Shown in pieces: positions 12,982 to 23,594 of a stretch of 64,000 nt of DNA. Within the stretch, counting starts at the first letter, position 1. The number at the start of each line of letters is the position of its first letter. The notes under the pieces were generated by a model. It searched no databases. It saw nothing but the letters and a program-made list of their open reading frames with translations, and was not told the DNA's origin. The translations under genes were made by a program, and so were the position numbers. This DNA is from Cytospora piceicola (lineage: Eukaryota; Ascomycota; Sordariomycetes; Diaporthales; Cytosporaceae): the NCBI GenBank assembly GCA_023375675.1, contig JALQBC010000006.1, positions 744,001 through 808,000 of the forward strand, given 5' to 3'.

Positions 12982-13687
12982 CTACATGAAGCTCTTCAAA
13001 CCCTCCCTCTCCCTCTCGTAGAAGCCCGCGGTGAACATCTCGTCGAGACTCATCGCCCACCCCTTGCCCACCAGGATGCCGTCCATGAGCATCTTCCAAT
13101 AGCACTCCCCGCTCTTTTTCGAGACGACGACGCTGAACGACAGGCAATTCTCCTTCATGGCATCGTAGATGCTCTGCGCCGCGGCCTCGAGGACTGCCTC
13201 CTGTCCAGCCTGAAGCTTGGAGGGTCGGTCAGCGGCCGCAGTCTCGCCGTAGCGTCCCTGACCGGTCGTAGCAGAGATCACCGCGCCGGTATGGTTTTGC
13301 TCGTTCTGCAGAAGGAGTGTTGGATTGTGATCTGGAGGAGAGAAATGGCGAGAGGGAAGGGGCACATACCAGTTCACTCTTTGCCAGGACCCGACTCCAC
13401 ATTCCGCACGCGTCCCCCATCGCGCAAAGTCTCGAGTACAACGACTGGACCTGGCGCTTGTCCATTCCCTTCAGGATCTCTGTCTTGCCCTCTGGCGCGG
13501 GGCACTCCGTCCGCGGCTTCGGACTGTCCCCCTTTCCATCACTTGTGTGTTGGTTCTTGGCGGGCTGACCGGCGCATGCTGGGCTCGAGACGGTGCTGGG
13601 GGCCAACCAGAAGCTCGCGCTGCGGTGCACGTCTGAGCCAGAGTCGGAGGGGTAGGTGAGGGAGCTGGGATACTGGTTGGACGGCAT
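12982..13687 (-). CDS. Conserved-looking hypothetical protein, 213 aa
   Basis: Not recognised. Two exons, 13,687-13,370 and 13,305-12,982, are joined by a 64-bp intron (donor GTATGT after ...AKSEL, acceptor CTGCAG before NEQNHTG), phase 0. The N-terminal half is Ser/Pro-rich and probably disordered. Residues about 80-106 (KGMDKRQVQSLYSRLCAMG...) look helical. The C-terminal half, from about 130, looks folded and ends ...FYEREREGLKSFM after a stretch with CYWKMLMDGILVGKGW. No signal peptide, transmembrane segment or known motif was seen. The reading frame opening exactly at the splice sites, and the change in composition from disordered to folded, argue that it is a real gene. It converges on the WSC gene and is upstream of, and co-oriented with, the SRP receptor gene's 3' side. 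Confidence 0.65.
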
Positions 13688-14242
13688 GGTAATGTTGTCT
13701 GTTATCTATCGTTGTGTCATCGGACGGAAGCGTAGTTGAGGAAGTGCTGTATTAACTGCTGGTACGCGTTGACGCGGACCGCGTTTTGGACTGGGAGACC
13801 CAAGCTGGTTAAACGGAGGGACTCTTGAACTCAGAAGGAATTTGAAGAATTTATTGGAACATGTGAGAAACATTAAAGCCTATTGTGTACTAGGTATCGT
13901 TTCCCAAGGTTCCCTGGCTTGGTCGAGGGAGGAACAGAGAAATGGAGGAACGAAGGACATAGGGGAAGCAAAAGGCTTACAAGAAGCGCAAAACCTCCGG
14001 ATGTTGCAACACATTGGGAGCGATGCTATTAAAGACAGTATCTATCAAGAAGATTCTACATTATTCGCGACTCAGTAGATGATCGAAGCTATGGGACCAG
14101 ACTGGTGACCAACATCATGCATGGTTTGTGCTATGACAATGTGAAGGAGGAACAAGGCAAAGGCCGGATATTATGAACATTGTAGCCTGCTAGACAGCAA
14201 CGGCCAGGAACAAGCAATTATATACTGATTGCTACCAGGCGC
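13688..14242. other. Intergenic between two minus-strand genes
   Basis: No gene supported. It should contain the promoter of the hypothetical gene ending at 13,687 and the 3' UTR of the SRP receptor gene. Confidence 0.55.
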
Positions 14243-16150
14243 CTAGTTGCTACCCAGAAGCTTCTCGACCGCCCATTTGACAGAGAAATTGCGGAGGTCT
14301 GAGTAGTGCTGCCCGACACCAACAAACAAGACAGGCACGTTCGTCGCGTGCACCAAGCTGACGAGCGTGCCAACCATATCCCCGACGGTGTCGCACTTGG
14401 AAATGATGAAGCCGTCGAGCGTTCGGACCGAGCCAAACGCCGCGTTGAAGTTGCGTGCCTGGGCGACCGAGTCGGTGCCGACGAGGGCCTCGCCGACCAT
14501 GAGGATCTTGTCGGGCTGCGCGAATTTGGCGAACTTCTCCAGCGACGACATGAGCCGCTGGTCGTTGTGGCGCCGCCCGGCCGTGTCGATCAGGACCACG
14601 TCGTAGCCGTGCTGGTCGGCGAACTGCACGGCGTCCCTGGCGACAGTCGCGGCGTCCTTGCCGTACCCCTTCTGGTAGAGCTCGACCTCGCCGCCCTCAC
14701 GCACCGTCAGCTCCTTCAGGTTGCGGACGTGCACGGCCAGCTGCTCCACAGCTCCCGATCGGAACGTATCGCCTGCAGCGATGAGAACCTTGTACTTGTT
14801 TTGCAGCAGGAAAAAGCAGATCTTGGACAGGTTCGTCGACTTGCCCACGCCGTTGACTCCCACGATTGAGATGACGTAAGGCCGCGCCTTGCGCATCGAT
14901 GTCGCAGGGGGCGCGGTGATGGAATCGATCTCGCGCAGAAGATCGAGCGATGAAGTGGGTGTCAGCATCTTGGTCAGCGAAGCCTCCATAGCCTTCTGCA
15001 TCCGTGTGCTGATGCTCTCGAAGCTCCCGGTCGTGACTCCGATGAGCTCCTTCTCAACGCCCTCGCAAAGTCGCACCGCTGCCTCCCTGGCCACGTTCTT
15101 GCGCAGGAGGTGCTCCTCCATCCCCTTCATAGGCTGCTCCAGGTCCTGCTTGGTCAACTTCTTGCCGCCGACGACGTTCCGGAACAGACCGCTGATAGCG
15201 CTCAGACCGGTGCCCACCAAGCCACCACGCGAAGGGTCTGTAGTGTCTGTCCCCTTCTTCGCCTCCGCTTCCGCCAACATCATGTGAACCTCATCACCAA
15301 GATCCTTCAGAACAAACTTCCCCTTCGTTGTGGAGCCCCAGGTCGAAGACTCAACCTCCTCGAGCGCCGCGGAGCGACCGACTGCGGCGTCACCCGTGCT
15401 ACCAGAATAATCGAGCTTCAGGTCCGGGTCCTCCTCGAGCGGCGTTCCGTCGTCGTCCCACTTGCGACCCTTCTTGGCCTGCTTTGTCCCTTTTGCCTTG
15501 CGCGTTGTCTCGTCTCCGGATGCGGGCGCAGGGCTGTTGCGGGCCTTGCGCGCTCTCCTCGACAGCTTCTGTGCAGCGCTTCCGTCATGGCTCGCGGGGG
15601 TTGCAGGGCGAGAGTTCACCGGTGTGGACTCGACGGAGGGGGCGATCTCGGGGGAAGGAGGGTCATCGCCCTCTTTCCCGGACACGGCATCCGTCTCGTT
15701 GGTGGCGCGGGCTACTTGAGGCTGGGCCGGGTGCTTCTCGTCAAGCTTCTCAAGCTCTTGCATTTGCTGGTCGAAGTACCTGTCGAAACTTGCACAGTCG
15801 ACTTGTGTGGTATTGGGTTTCGTCAATTGGTCCCCGTACAGCTGGACGAAGATGGTCTTGATGTTGTCAACAAACTTGTCGATCCAGGAGAGGTGGAGCA
15901 GCGATCGGTAGACTGCCACGAAGATGATGCCGAGCTCCTTGACCGTAGTCCATCGCAGGGTGTGCTGTTCTGTTTTGTAGGGAGGGTTGGTGGCGGCGGA
16001 ATTGGATGCTTTGACGAAGTTAGAGACACCCTTCTCCTCTATGAAGACATTGGTGATGAAGTTGTCGATAACGGAGGGTTTGACTGGTGCCCATTTCCGG
16101 GACCAGATCACCACGCCGGTGGTGGTGACAATCTCGAATGTGTCCAACAT
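14243..16150 (-). CDS. SRP101: Signal recognition particle receptor subunit alpha
   Basis: Single exon, 635 aa. Peripheral ER-membrane GTPase that docks the SRP-ribosome complex. The N-terminal SRX (longin-like) domain (about 1-150, starting MLDTFEIVTTTGVVIW) binds the beta subunit. A charged, Lys/Ser/Pro-rich linker (about 150-310) follows, then the NG domain. GTPase motifs are visible: G1 GVNGVGKS (430-437), the I-box/G2 region with AAGDTFRSGAVEQL, G3 DTAGRR (from 522), and G4 SKCD (584-587) in place of the commoner TKCD/TKxD. The closing GVGQHYSDLRNF is the family's C-terminal signature. Length matches fungal and animal SRPR-alpha. It is divergent from YIF1, so the two secretory-pathway genes share a 657-bp promoter region. 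Confidence 0.96.
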   Translation of the reverse strand: MLDTFEIVTTTGVVIWSRKWAPVKPSVIDNFITNVFIEEKGVSNFVKASNSAATNPPYKTEQHTLRWTTVKELGIIFVAVYRSLLHLSWIDKFVDNIKTIFVQLYGDQLTKPNTTQVDCASFDRYFDQQMQELEKLDEKHPAQPQVARATNETDAVSGKEGDDPPSPEIAPSVESTPVNSRPATPASHDGSAAQKLSRRARKARNSPAPASGDETTRKAKGTKQAKKGRKWDDDGTPLEEDPDLKLDYSGSTGDAAVGRSAALEEVESSTWGSTTKGKFVLKDLGDEVHMMLAEAEAKKGTDTTDPSRGGLVGTGLSAISGLFRNVVGGKKLTKQDLEQPMKGMEEHLLRKNVAREAAVRLCEGVEKELIGVTTGSFESISTRMQKAMEASLTKMLTPTSSLDLLREIDSITAPPATSMRKARPYVISIVGVNGVGKSTNLSKICFFLLQNKYKVLIAAGDTFRSGAVEQLAVHVRNLKELTVREGGEVELYQKGYGKDAATVARDAVQFADQHGYDVVLIDTAGRRHNDQRLMSSLEKFAKFAQPDKILMVGEALVGTDSVAQARNFNAAFGSVRTLDGFIISKCDTVGDMVGTLVSLVHATNVPVLFVGVGQHYSDLRNFSVKWAVEKLLGSN

Positions 16151-16807
16151 GGTATGAGATATGGTGGTGTTCCTGGTGCTAAGTCTGCTACCGTGAGATG
16201 GGGAGGACGAGGAACAGTTTGATAAAAGAGAGTGAAAGAGTGCAGCACGGAGAGGAGAGAGTGTCGTGTGGAAGTCGTCGAGGTCGTGGAAGCCGTGGAT
16301 GTTTGCGAGTTGCGAGCGAGTTCCGAATCAAGAGTACCGGTACTGTGGTAGAGAAGTGTTGTCGACCACGGTGGCGCGCCCTTTGGGTACATGTAGAATT
16401 GTCCTGTGTCGGAGGACCCGTCTGAGGCTGATAAGATTGGCGACGTAGTGATGCAGATCTTATCGATATCGATAAAGAGCGGGTTGCGGGCTGTTCTGGC
16501 CAGCGTGGAGGGCTTATGTAACACGATGTGAGACGGGAAAATGACACACTACACAGTACAACACAACACACCCAGTTGGCGCTTCGGCTTTAGGGCGGCC
16601 GAGCGCTGGGAGCTTTCAGCTTCAGCCAGCCCAGCCTCGCCTCGCCCTGACACCAAACGAAACACCAAACACCAAAGTCAACACTTAGCCGCTCTCTAGA
16701 AGGAAGCGTTGCCTTCTTGACCCACGCTGCGCCCACCACATCGTCCGGAACCCAATCATTTATTTACTTACCTTACTCAGTATCCAAACCAACGACTGTT
16801 TTTCAAG
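16151..16807. promoter_or_regulatory. Shared divergent promoter region of SRP101 and YIF1
   Basis: 657 bp between two start codons pointing away from each other. No coding sequence was supported inside it. It must contain both promoters. No canonical TATA box stands out, which fits housekeeping genes. Confidence 0.6.
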
Positions 16808-18043
16808 ATGCAGCGACCTACATATGGCCAGTCGCCGCCTCTCCACCACCCCGTACCACAACACGTCTCGACTGTCCCCCAGTTGCGATCACCACCTCCG
16901 CCCCCGGGCTCCCAACCACAGTCTCAGAACTATGGCAACCCATATCAGCCCCAGCCCGGTGCTGCTCCCAATGGGAACGTGTTTGGCCAGTATGGAAACT
17001 TTATGAATGAGCCCACCGCTCAGTTTGCCGCACAATTCGGCCAGTCAGCCTTTAAGCATGGCCAGGAATATCTAGAGACCAATGTAAGTTGACATAGATT
17101 GCAACCCCCGAGGCGCAGGTACGAGAAGTCGAGAGCAGCCCAGGGATCTTGAAGCACGGACGCGTTTGAAGGAAGAGAGATATGCTGTGGATGCGTGTCC
17201 GCTGTGCGCCGTCGCTCAAAAGTCGATTACGGGAACGGTCCAAGTTCGAGAGGATCAACGGAGGAACGGCTTCTCAGAGACGCCTTTCGCAACGTTGCCG
17301 AAGTCTATTGTTACCACTCGCTAGTGACAAGCCTGCTGACGAGTATGTAACAGGTCAACCGCATCGTCAGCGTCTCCGCCCTCAAGCACTACTTCAACGT
17401 TTCCAACAGCTACGTAATAAACAAGCTGTTCCTCGTCCTCTTCCCGTGGAGGCACAAGCCCTGGTCGCGCAAGCAGGCCCTCGGCCCCAACGGCCAGGAG
17501 GGCTGGTACCTCCCGCCCCGCGACGACGTCAACAGCCCGGACATGTACATCCCCGTCATGTCCATCGTGACCTACATCCTGCTCTCGACCCTCATCGCCG
17601 GGCTGCGAGGCCAGTTCCAGCCCGAGCTGCTGGGGTCCAAGGCCGCGACGGGCATGGTGGTGGTGCTTTTCGAGATTGCCGGCCTGAAGCTCGGCTGCTA
17701 CATCCTCAGCATCTCCAACGAGTCGCAGCTCTTGGACCTCGTGGCGTATTCCGGCTACAAGTTTGTCGGCATCATCACCACCATCGCCGTGGCCGAGATC
17801 GTCAACGGGGGCAAGGGTACCGGCGGCTGGGTCGGCTGGGGCGTCTTCTTCTATACCTTCTTGGCCAACTCGCTGTTCCTCATGCGCTCGCTCAAGTACG
17901 TCCTGTTGCCCGAGAACAACGGCGACCCTCGGGGTGGCATGCAGACGGATTCAAGAGCCAAGAGGAACCAGCGGACGCAGTTCCTATTCTTCTACTCCTA
18001 CATCGTGCAGTTCCTCCTGATGTGGATCCTGTCAAGGGCTTAA
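16808..18043 (+). CDS. YIF1: Yif1/Hrf1-family ER-Golgi vesicle transport protein
   Basis: Two exons, 16,808-17,083 and 17,354-18,043, with a 270-bp intron (GTAAGT...ACAG), phase 0, give 321 aa. The N-terminal 75 residues are Pro/Gln/Asn-rich and cytosolic. Then comes the conserved core: AQFGQSAFKHGQEYLE, the junction ETN-VNRIVSVSALKHYFNVSN, and KLFLVLFPWRHKPWSR. About five hydrophobic membrane segments follow between residues 155 and 321. Yif1 forms a complex with Yip1 in ER-to-Golgi COPII vesicles and binds Rab GTPases. The junction joins motifs known to be contiguous in the family, which confirms the splice. The intron is unusually long for this window. Confidence 0.95.
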
Positions 18044-18553
18044 AATGGTACGGTCAAAACGGGGTTGTCATGGCATGGCTGGATTTGTGGCATGGGTGTT
18101 TGAGAGTGGGCAAATGCCGAAGAGCGGTATGGTGTTACATACATATTTATCTACATATCTGAAATGTACCGCTGATGAGCTCGGCACAGATCCAAATTAA
18201 CAGATGATCATGCAAATTCTGCACCAGCTGGCAACTGTGTCTAGCCAGAAACGTTGAACAGGAACACCCACGCCTGGGGGATGTAGGGAGTGTAGGTGAT
18301 GATCACCATTTGCAGGCTATATGACGAGTCGGAACCTGATGATATCGAATTTATATTTGCAAGTGAGCATCAAACACCGCCGGTTCATACGATCTTCCCC
18401 ACTTTCAGGTTATGAAACCTCTGATCTTCTAAAGCTCTTACATTCGCTCTTGGTAGTGACTGAATCAGTGTTGCCCTCTCCATCAAACACCCATACACGT
18501 CACCAACAGGCAAAGCCGCGGCGTTCTGGACAAATCGGTAGCAAACAGCTACC
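18044..18553. other. Intergenic between convergent genes
   Basis: No gene seen. Holds the 3' UTRs of YIF1 (+) and of the GPI-type protein (-). Confidence 0.55.
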
Positions 18554-19514
18554 CTACAACACGGCCATGGCACCCACCAAACCACCCACCACCGCGCCAG
18601 CAGCCACAACACCCCGACCGACCCTCCCAGCCCCCGCCGAAGACGACGAGGACCCCGTCGCCGCAGCCGCGGCGGTGGTCGCGGCGGCCGCACCCCCAGA
18701 CAGGGTAGTCGTGCTGGTCACGCCCCCGCTGACCGCCTCGGCCACCCGCTCCGCGCCCGTCGACACCGCGACGCTCCCGTCCGTCCGCGTCACCGTCTCC
18801 GTGACGGTCGCCACACGCGTGGTCCACGTCCACCCCGAGCCCCAGTCCCCCCACCCGCCCCACCCGCCGCCGCCGCCGCCGGCCCCGGGCCCCACCCACG
18901 GGCTCCCGTCCCAGGGGCACCCCGTGACGGTGACCTGGGCCGCGGTGTAGGTGGACGCCCAGGGGCCCCACCCCGCACCACCACCACCACCACGGCCCTG
19001 GCCCGGGCCCTGGTCCTGGTTGTTATTGCCGCCGCCGCCGCCGCCCGGCCCGTAACTGCCGGATGGTCCGGGCCAGGACACGGTGTAGACGCCCGTGGAC
19101 CCGACGGAGGAGCACGACGACCAGGCGGAGCAGAGCGACGAGGAGGCGGACGAGTAGGACGAGGCGGCCGTCGGCGTCGCGGAGCAGGCGCTGCTCAGGC
19201 AGGAGCCGAGGCTGTTGTCGTCGGCGGCGGCGGTGCAATAGGACGTGGGCGCCAGCCAGGCGGATGTGGGTGTCACGGAGGCCCAGGCTGATGAGAGGCA
19301 GGATTGCTAGGAGGGGGGTGTTAGCCTCTCAAAGCTATAAGAGTAGGAGCAGAGCGGTTTGCGGGGGGGAGGGGGGGTGTGGCTCTTGGAGTGAAGACGT
19401 GGAGGGTAATGGGAGGGTGTGAAAACTTACGGCGCAGTCCGGGGCTCCTCCCCACCATTGGGCGGCGGCGGCGCCACCGCTGCTGGCTAGAGTCGCGAAT
19501 GTGAGGCTTTTCAT
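18554..19514 (-). CDS. Secreted Cys-rich, Gly-rich, probably GPI-anchored protein (CFEM-like)
   Basis: Two exons, 19,514-19,431 and 19,306-18,554, with a 124-bp intron (GTAAG...CTAG), phase 0, give 278 aa. Residues 1-18 form a weak signal peptide ending in AAAA. A Cys-rich region follows (about 27-95), beginning PDCAQSCLSSAW with several further Cys (YC, SCLSSACS, LCSAWSSC). This resembles fungal CFEM-type surface domains, but the Cys spacing is not the strict CFEM consensus. The middle has Gly/Asn-rich runs and W-rich segments (GWGPW, GGWGGWGDWGSGW). Then comes a Thr/Val stretch (TVTETVTRTDG), and a Ser/Ala tail ends in a hydrophobic stretch (about 255-278), as expected for GPI anchoring. 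Likely wall-associated; the exact function is unknown. It is strongly GC-rich. Confidence 0.75.
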
Positions 19515-21508
19515 TGTTTGTTATCCTTGCGGGGTTACTATTGTCAAGAAACGGAGAATGTCCAGGAGTCGAAGAGCTCCAGGGTGAATCTAGTCCGGTG
19601 AATTAGATATGCCGAGCGAATGGTGACAGGTAAAGAAGCAGAAAGAAGAACAGAACACCGCTCATATATAAACAGCCCCACAGACTTCTGAGCAGGTTCT
19701 AATGTCATCGCATTCATCATCATCATCATCCACGTAACACCAGGAAAGAAGCACATGAGAAGTTCTTCGACACGACCATGCTGCGTTCGTCAGCTTTCAA
19801 CAAGCCACTCAGCCGGGCACGACCCAGCATACGCACCATTGTAGGACGAGCGACACGTGCGTATATATGGGTGAGCCGCAACGAAGGAGCGAAGGCAAGG
19901 GATCCTGCAGGGGGTATCTACGGAGATACAAGGCAGGCCAGTGGCTGCTCATGATCCTCGTCGTCAGACCGTTGGGGCTGCCGGCCAAGCACGCAGAAAA
20001 GGACGTCGGCGCTTGCGCGGCAATGCGCTAATACTCGGCGCCATGTAGGTGCCATGTAAATTAAATGTCAGCAACTAGAGTCTCGATATGCAATTATGGA
20101 CTGTAGAAGTGGCTCAGCCTCAAGATGCCTGATGTCTGGGTTGTCAACCAAAGACAGACAGCCTCAAGGCGTCCTGTATAACCCCAATATGACGCGTAAC
20201 GAAGCAGAAAGTATCCTCGGGACCGAAAGTGGAAATCCTTTTGCAAAAGCCATCGGGCTCGGCGTCGGGGAGGTTAAGACCCTGGGGGAAGTCCGAAAGC
20301 CCCAGCTAAGCAGCATGAGAGCAAGATATATATATATTTCTCAGGCTTGTTTGGGCATGGGTCTGGATCGGATCAATGGTATTATACGTCGACCAGTTAC
20401 GTCTGATGGGATTTCGTCCAAGAAACTGTTGGTCATTGCTATAACCTTCTATTTGATATTCCTGGGTCGTAGTGAAGAGGGTCGCCCGGTGTTGAACAAT
20501 AGAAAACCCACGTTTTAAGCATACTTTCGGGCCGCCGGTAAGTGGGTAAAGATCTCCGAGGTTAGATGGAATCCTCCGACTTGATTGGACAACGAGAGGG
20601 AGTCGTCGTCGTGTAAGTGGAAGGTTGCGGTATGTGGCAATGGATATAAAACACACTGTAAGGATACAGCCAATCCACACACCGGGGATTCCTGGATCCT
20701 GGTTAGGACAGGTCCTCAAGTACTCATGAGATGACTGATGGGATACGGCTTTATGAGCCACAATACTCGTGTCTGCCCTCTTCCCTTGTTGCCGCAATCT
20801 AGTCCTGAATCAGCCCTCACCAGACTCCCAAGGTTCGGGAAGACGTCAGGCACAGAGACTCCGGCCCATATGAATAATCGCGATTTATTCTTGATCTTGA
20901 TTGAATGACACGCGTAAGAGAAAGACAGGTGATCCCATCGAGTTACCCGGACAAATATTGGTGACTGAGACGGACCATCGACTGTTACCAAAAACAGAAC
21001 TCGACACCAGCCTTCCCTTCCATCCAGGTCCCATCCCATTAACCTCCCGAAACCTCCAGCCGAATTTGCCTTCCAATGCCCAGCGTACCCGCCCCCGGAC
21101 TATCCGTCGTTCTATCCTGCCAGGCTCCCGGAACTCCTCAAATCAATTTCAATGCGCAGTTTGAAATACAGGGTTCTGAACAAACCATGCCGTGAACGGC
21201 ATATTGAGAAAAGAAAGAAAAACAAACTACAAAAAAACACAATAATAACAACGGCAATCTGTGTCCTTTGTGCCCTTACACGCATTTCAGAATCATCCAT
21301 GAATTCATCAGCGCTCACGCTCGCTCAACATAAATTTTCGTGTCAACGGCCAAGCATATTGGGGCTGACAAGGACCCGACGCATGGTCGACATACGTATG
21401 TATCGGGAAGGCCTTTGTAGGGGAAGTTCCCACGGGCGTACACAATGCCTGCTCTCGGTGCATCCTCCTCTCAGCAGGCGACTCTTGTATGGAATCCAGT
21501 TGCTGACC
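19515..21508. other. Intergenic, no supported gene
   Basis: About 2 kb. It contains the upstream region of the GPI-type gene (19.5-19.9 kb) and, from about 21.2 kb, the 3' UTR of the DBF2-type kinase (A-rich near 21,200-21,240). The open frame at 20,096-20,518 (+) has no partner exons or domain, and I do not call it. Confidence 0.5.
19661..19674 (-). promoter_or_regulatory. Possible TATA element of the GPI-type gene
   Basis: An ATATATA stretch about 150 bp upstream of the start codon at 19,514. The position is plausible for a fungal TATA box with a 5' UTR. No other support. Confidence 0.3.
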
Positions 21509-23594
21509 CTACAGCATCGTGCCAAACGTGTTATCGGTAATAGGCTTCCTCGGGCTGGGGCCATTGTCCTCGGTCTTTCGGTGGCGGAAGGTGAACCCGA
21601 CGAACAGCGACTTGTTCATCTCCTCCTCGCGCTCGGCCATAGTCTCCAACGCCGTCTGCTTGTCGTGTACCTCCTTGTACTTGGCCATATCAGCCTCGTT
21701 GGTGAAGTCGTCAAAGTAGCCTGCATCCGTCTCCGAGTCCAGCTCTGGAACGAAAGGCGCCTTGGTCTCACGCAAGGTGTCCCAGTTGACCTCAGCAAAG
21801 TACTGGTGCGCATAGATGTCCTTGATGTTGGAGAAGCGCTTGGATCGGGAGTTGATGCAAGTGGTAATGAAGCTCCAGGTGCGATTGCTGAGGAAGTAGT
21901 TGGGGTCCTCCCAAACGGGTCGCTTCAGGACCTCCTTCCAGTGCTTCAGATTGCGCCAGGTCTCATCAGGACTCGAGCCGGCGAAGGGAGGGAACCCGGT
22001 CAGAGCCTCGAACAGCATGCAGCCCAGACTCCAGTAATCAACCGTGTAGTCGTACTCCTCTCCACGCAGAACCTCGGGTGCCATGTAGTCAGGCGAGCCG
22101 ACAATAGACTTGGCGTAGTTTGCGTCCTTGTTGCGCATCGACCGGTATCCATCTCGTCGCTCCGCTACAGTTCGCTGATCCATGGGCTTGCCAAAAGGTA
22201 CAGATGTCTCAGAGGCCTTCTCCAAACGGATTCGCATGGATTCTATCTTGGCAGGAGCCAGGAAGCCGGCCGCCAAACCGAAGTCGGTCAGTTTCACGTG
22301 GCCGCTGGAGTCAACAAGGAAGTTCTCAGGCTTCAGATCACGATGGATGTAGCCAAGCTGGTGGAGAGCATCCACCGAGCAGAACATCTCGGCAATGTAG
22401 AATCGAGCGTGGCGATTGGACAGAACACCAGTGTTGTTCAGGAGTGTACGGAAGTCACCTCCAGGCACATACTCCTTAAAACACAGTTAGCCACGACCAC
22501 AAAAATAAGAGTTGGTCCAACATACCATAGCAAGATAGATGTTCTTGTCATCTTGGAACGAGTACAAAAGACGGACAAGCCACTGACTCTTGGCCGTGGT
22601 CAGAATATCTCTCTCGGTCAAGACGTGGCGAACCTCATCCAGCTTGAACAACAACTTCTTGCTCATGACCTTCAGGGCGCATACTTCTTTCGTATCCTTC
22701 TTCTGGGCCAGGAAGACCTGGCCGTAGCCACCCTGTCCGACTTGTGTCAGGATCTGGAAGTCACCCTGTCGGAGCCGCACCCGCCTCTTGCGGAGATTTG
22801 CTCGCTCTCGACCGGTGTACTTGTGCCACATTTGTTTGTAGGTCTCTTCATCAGTCTCGGGGGGTGCGGGGTATTCGCCCTGGAAGGCATTGAGACGGTT
22901 TTGACGGTTGCCAACGTAAGTGAGGAGATCGAAGTAGTAGTCGAGGAAGTCTGCGCGCAGTTCATGTTAGTACATTGCATCCGCTGTCACAAGATAGGTT
23001 GAAGGGCTTACAGAGCTGAGTGACGTTGACCAGTCGCCTCACGTTGGGCTTCTCTAGAATGTCACGCTCCTCCTGGGTAAGTCCACGGGAGGTTTCGAAC
23101 TTGTTGGGAGGAGGACCGCGGGTGCTGTTGTAGACATCCTGTCTCGATAGCGCGGCATGGCTGTGCTGCGGTGGTAGCTGCGGTGGTAGTTTGGCTGCAG
23201 TGGGTGGGGTGTTCTCCTGACCCTGGTGCTTCAACGGAGTAGCGGGAGTACTCCTCTGAAGGATGCTCTCGTCACCAAGAGTGGTTGTAGATTCGTTGTC
23301 AGGTGGCTGAACCTTGTTGACCTTGGTAGGAGACAGGGGAGCGACGAGGGATTGAGGACGGCCAAGCCTGATGGGGCTGTCGAGAACACTGGAGTTGAGC
23401 TTCAAGTGGCTCTCGAGAGCCTGGGGCAGGTCGTGCGCACCGGGCGGGAATGTCCTCTTGCTGGGGCTGCCCTGCGGAGTGCTGGCGGGCTCGATGAAGC
23501 TGTTCCTAACAGGCGTGGACGGGCGTCCGAGGTCGAGTCTGCTGTTGTTCTCCTTGGCTCCGGGGGAGAAGATGTTGGACATGAAGCTGGCCAT
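21509..23594 (-). CDS. dbf2: NDR/LATS-family Ser/Thr kinase of the mitotic exit / septation network (DBF2/SidB)
   Basis: Three exons, 23,594-23,012, 22,950-22,526 and 22,474-21,509 (introns 61 and 51 bp), give 657 aa. The N-terminal 180 residues are disordered and S/TP-rich. A Mob1-binding N-terminal regulatory helix follows (about 185-245, with LYFLDYYFDLL). The kinase domain has Gly loop GQGGYG (266-271), Lys288, HRD 380-382 and DFG 400-402, then a long insert before GSPDYMAPEVL with activation-loop Ser459. The C-terminal hydrophobic motif is FVGFTF, with Thr631 as the likely Ste20-type phosphosite. GSPDYMAPEVL rather than GTPDYIAPE separates it from COT1/Orb6. With Mob1 it drives septum formation. 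The start ATG at 23,594 has a strong context (CACAACAATGG); the frame stays open 27 codons further upstream but only to a TTG. Confidence 0.95.

Noticed and set aside
15110..16222. 370-aa plus-strand frame opposite the SRP receptor gene
   Set aside because: Antisense shadow; the opposite strand has complete GTPase motifs.
20096..20518. 140-aa plus-strand frame with a stretch (MTRNEAESILG) reminiscent of Pam18/Tim14 proteins
   Set aside because: No HPD J-domain motif or membrane segment before it, no supporting splice partners, and no continuing similarity; the resemblance is about ten residues and probably chance.
21152..23002. 616-aa plus-strand frame opposite the DBF2-type kinase
   Set aside because: Antisense shadow of the kinase exons; the minus strand carries all kinase motifs.
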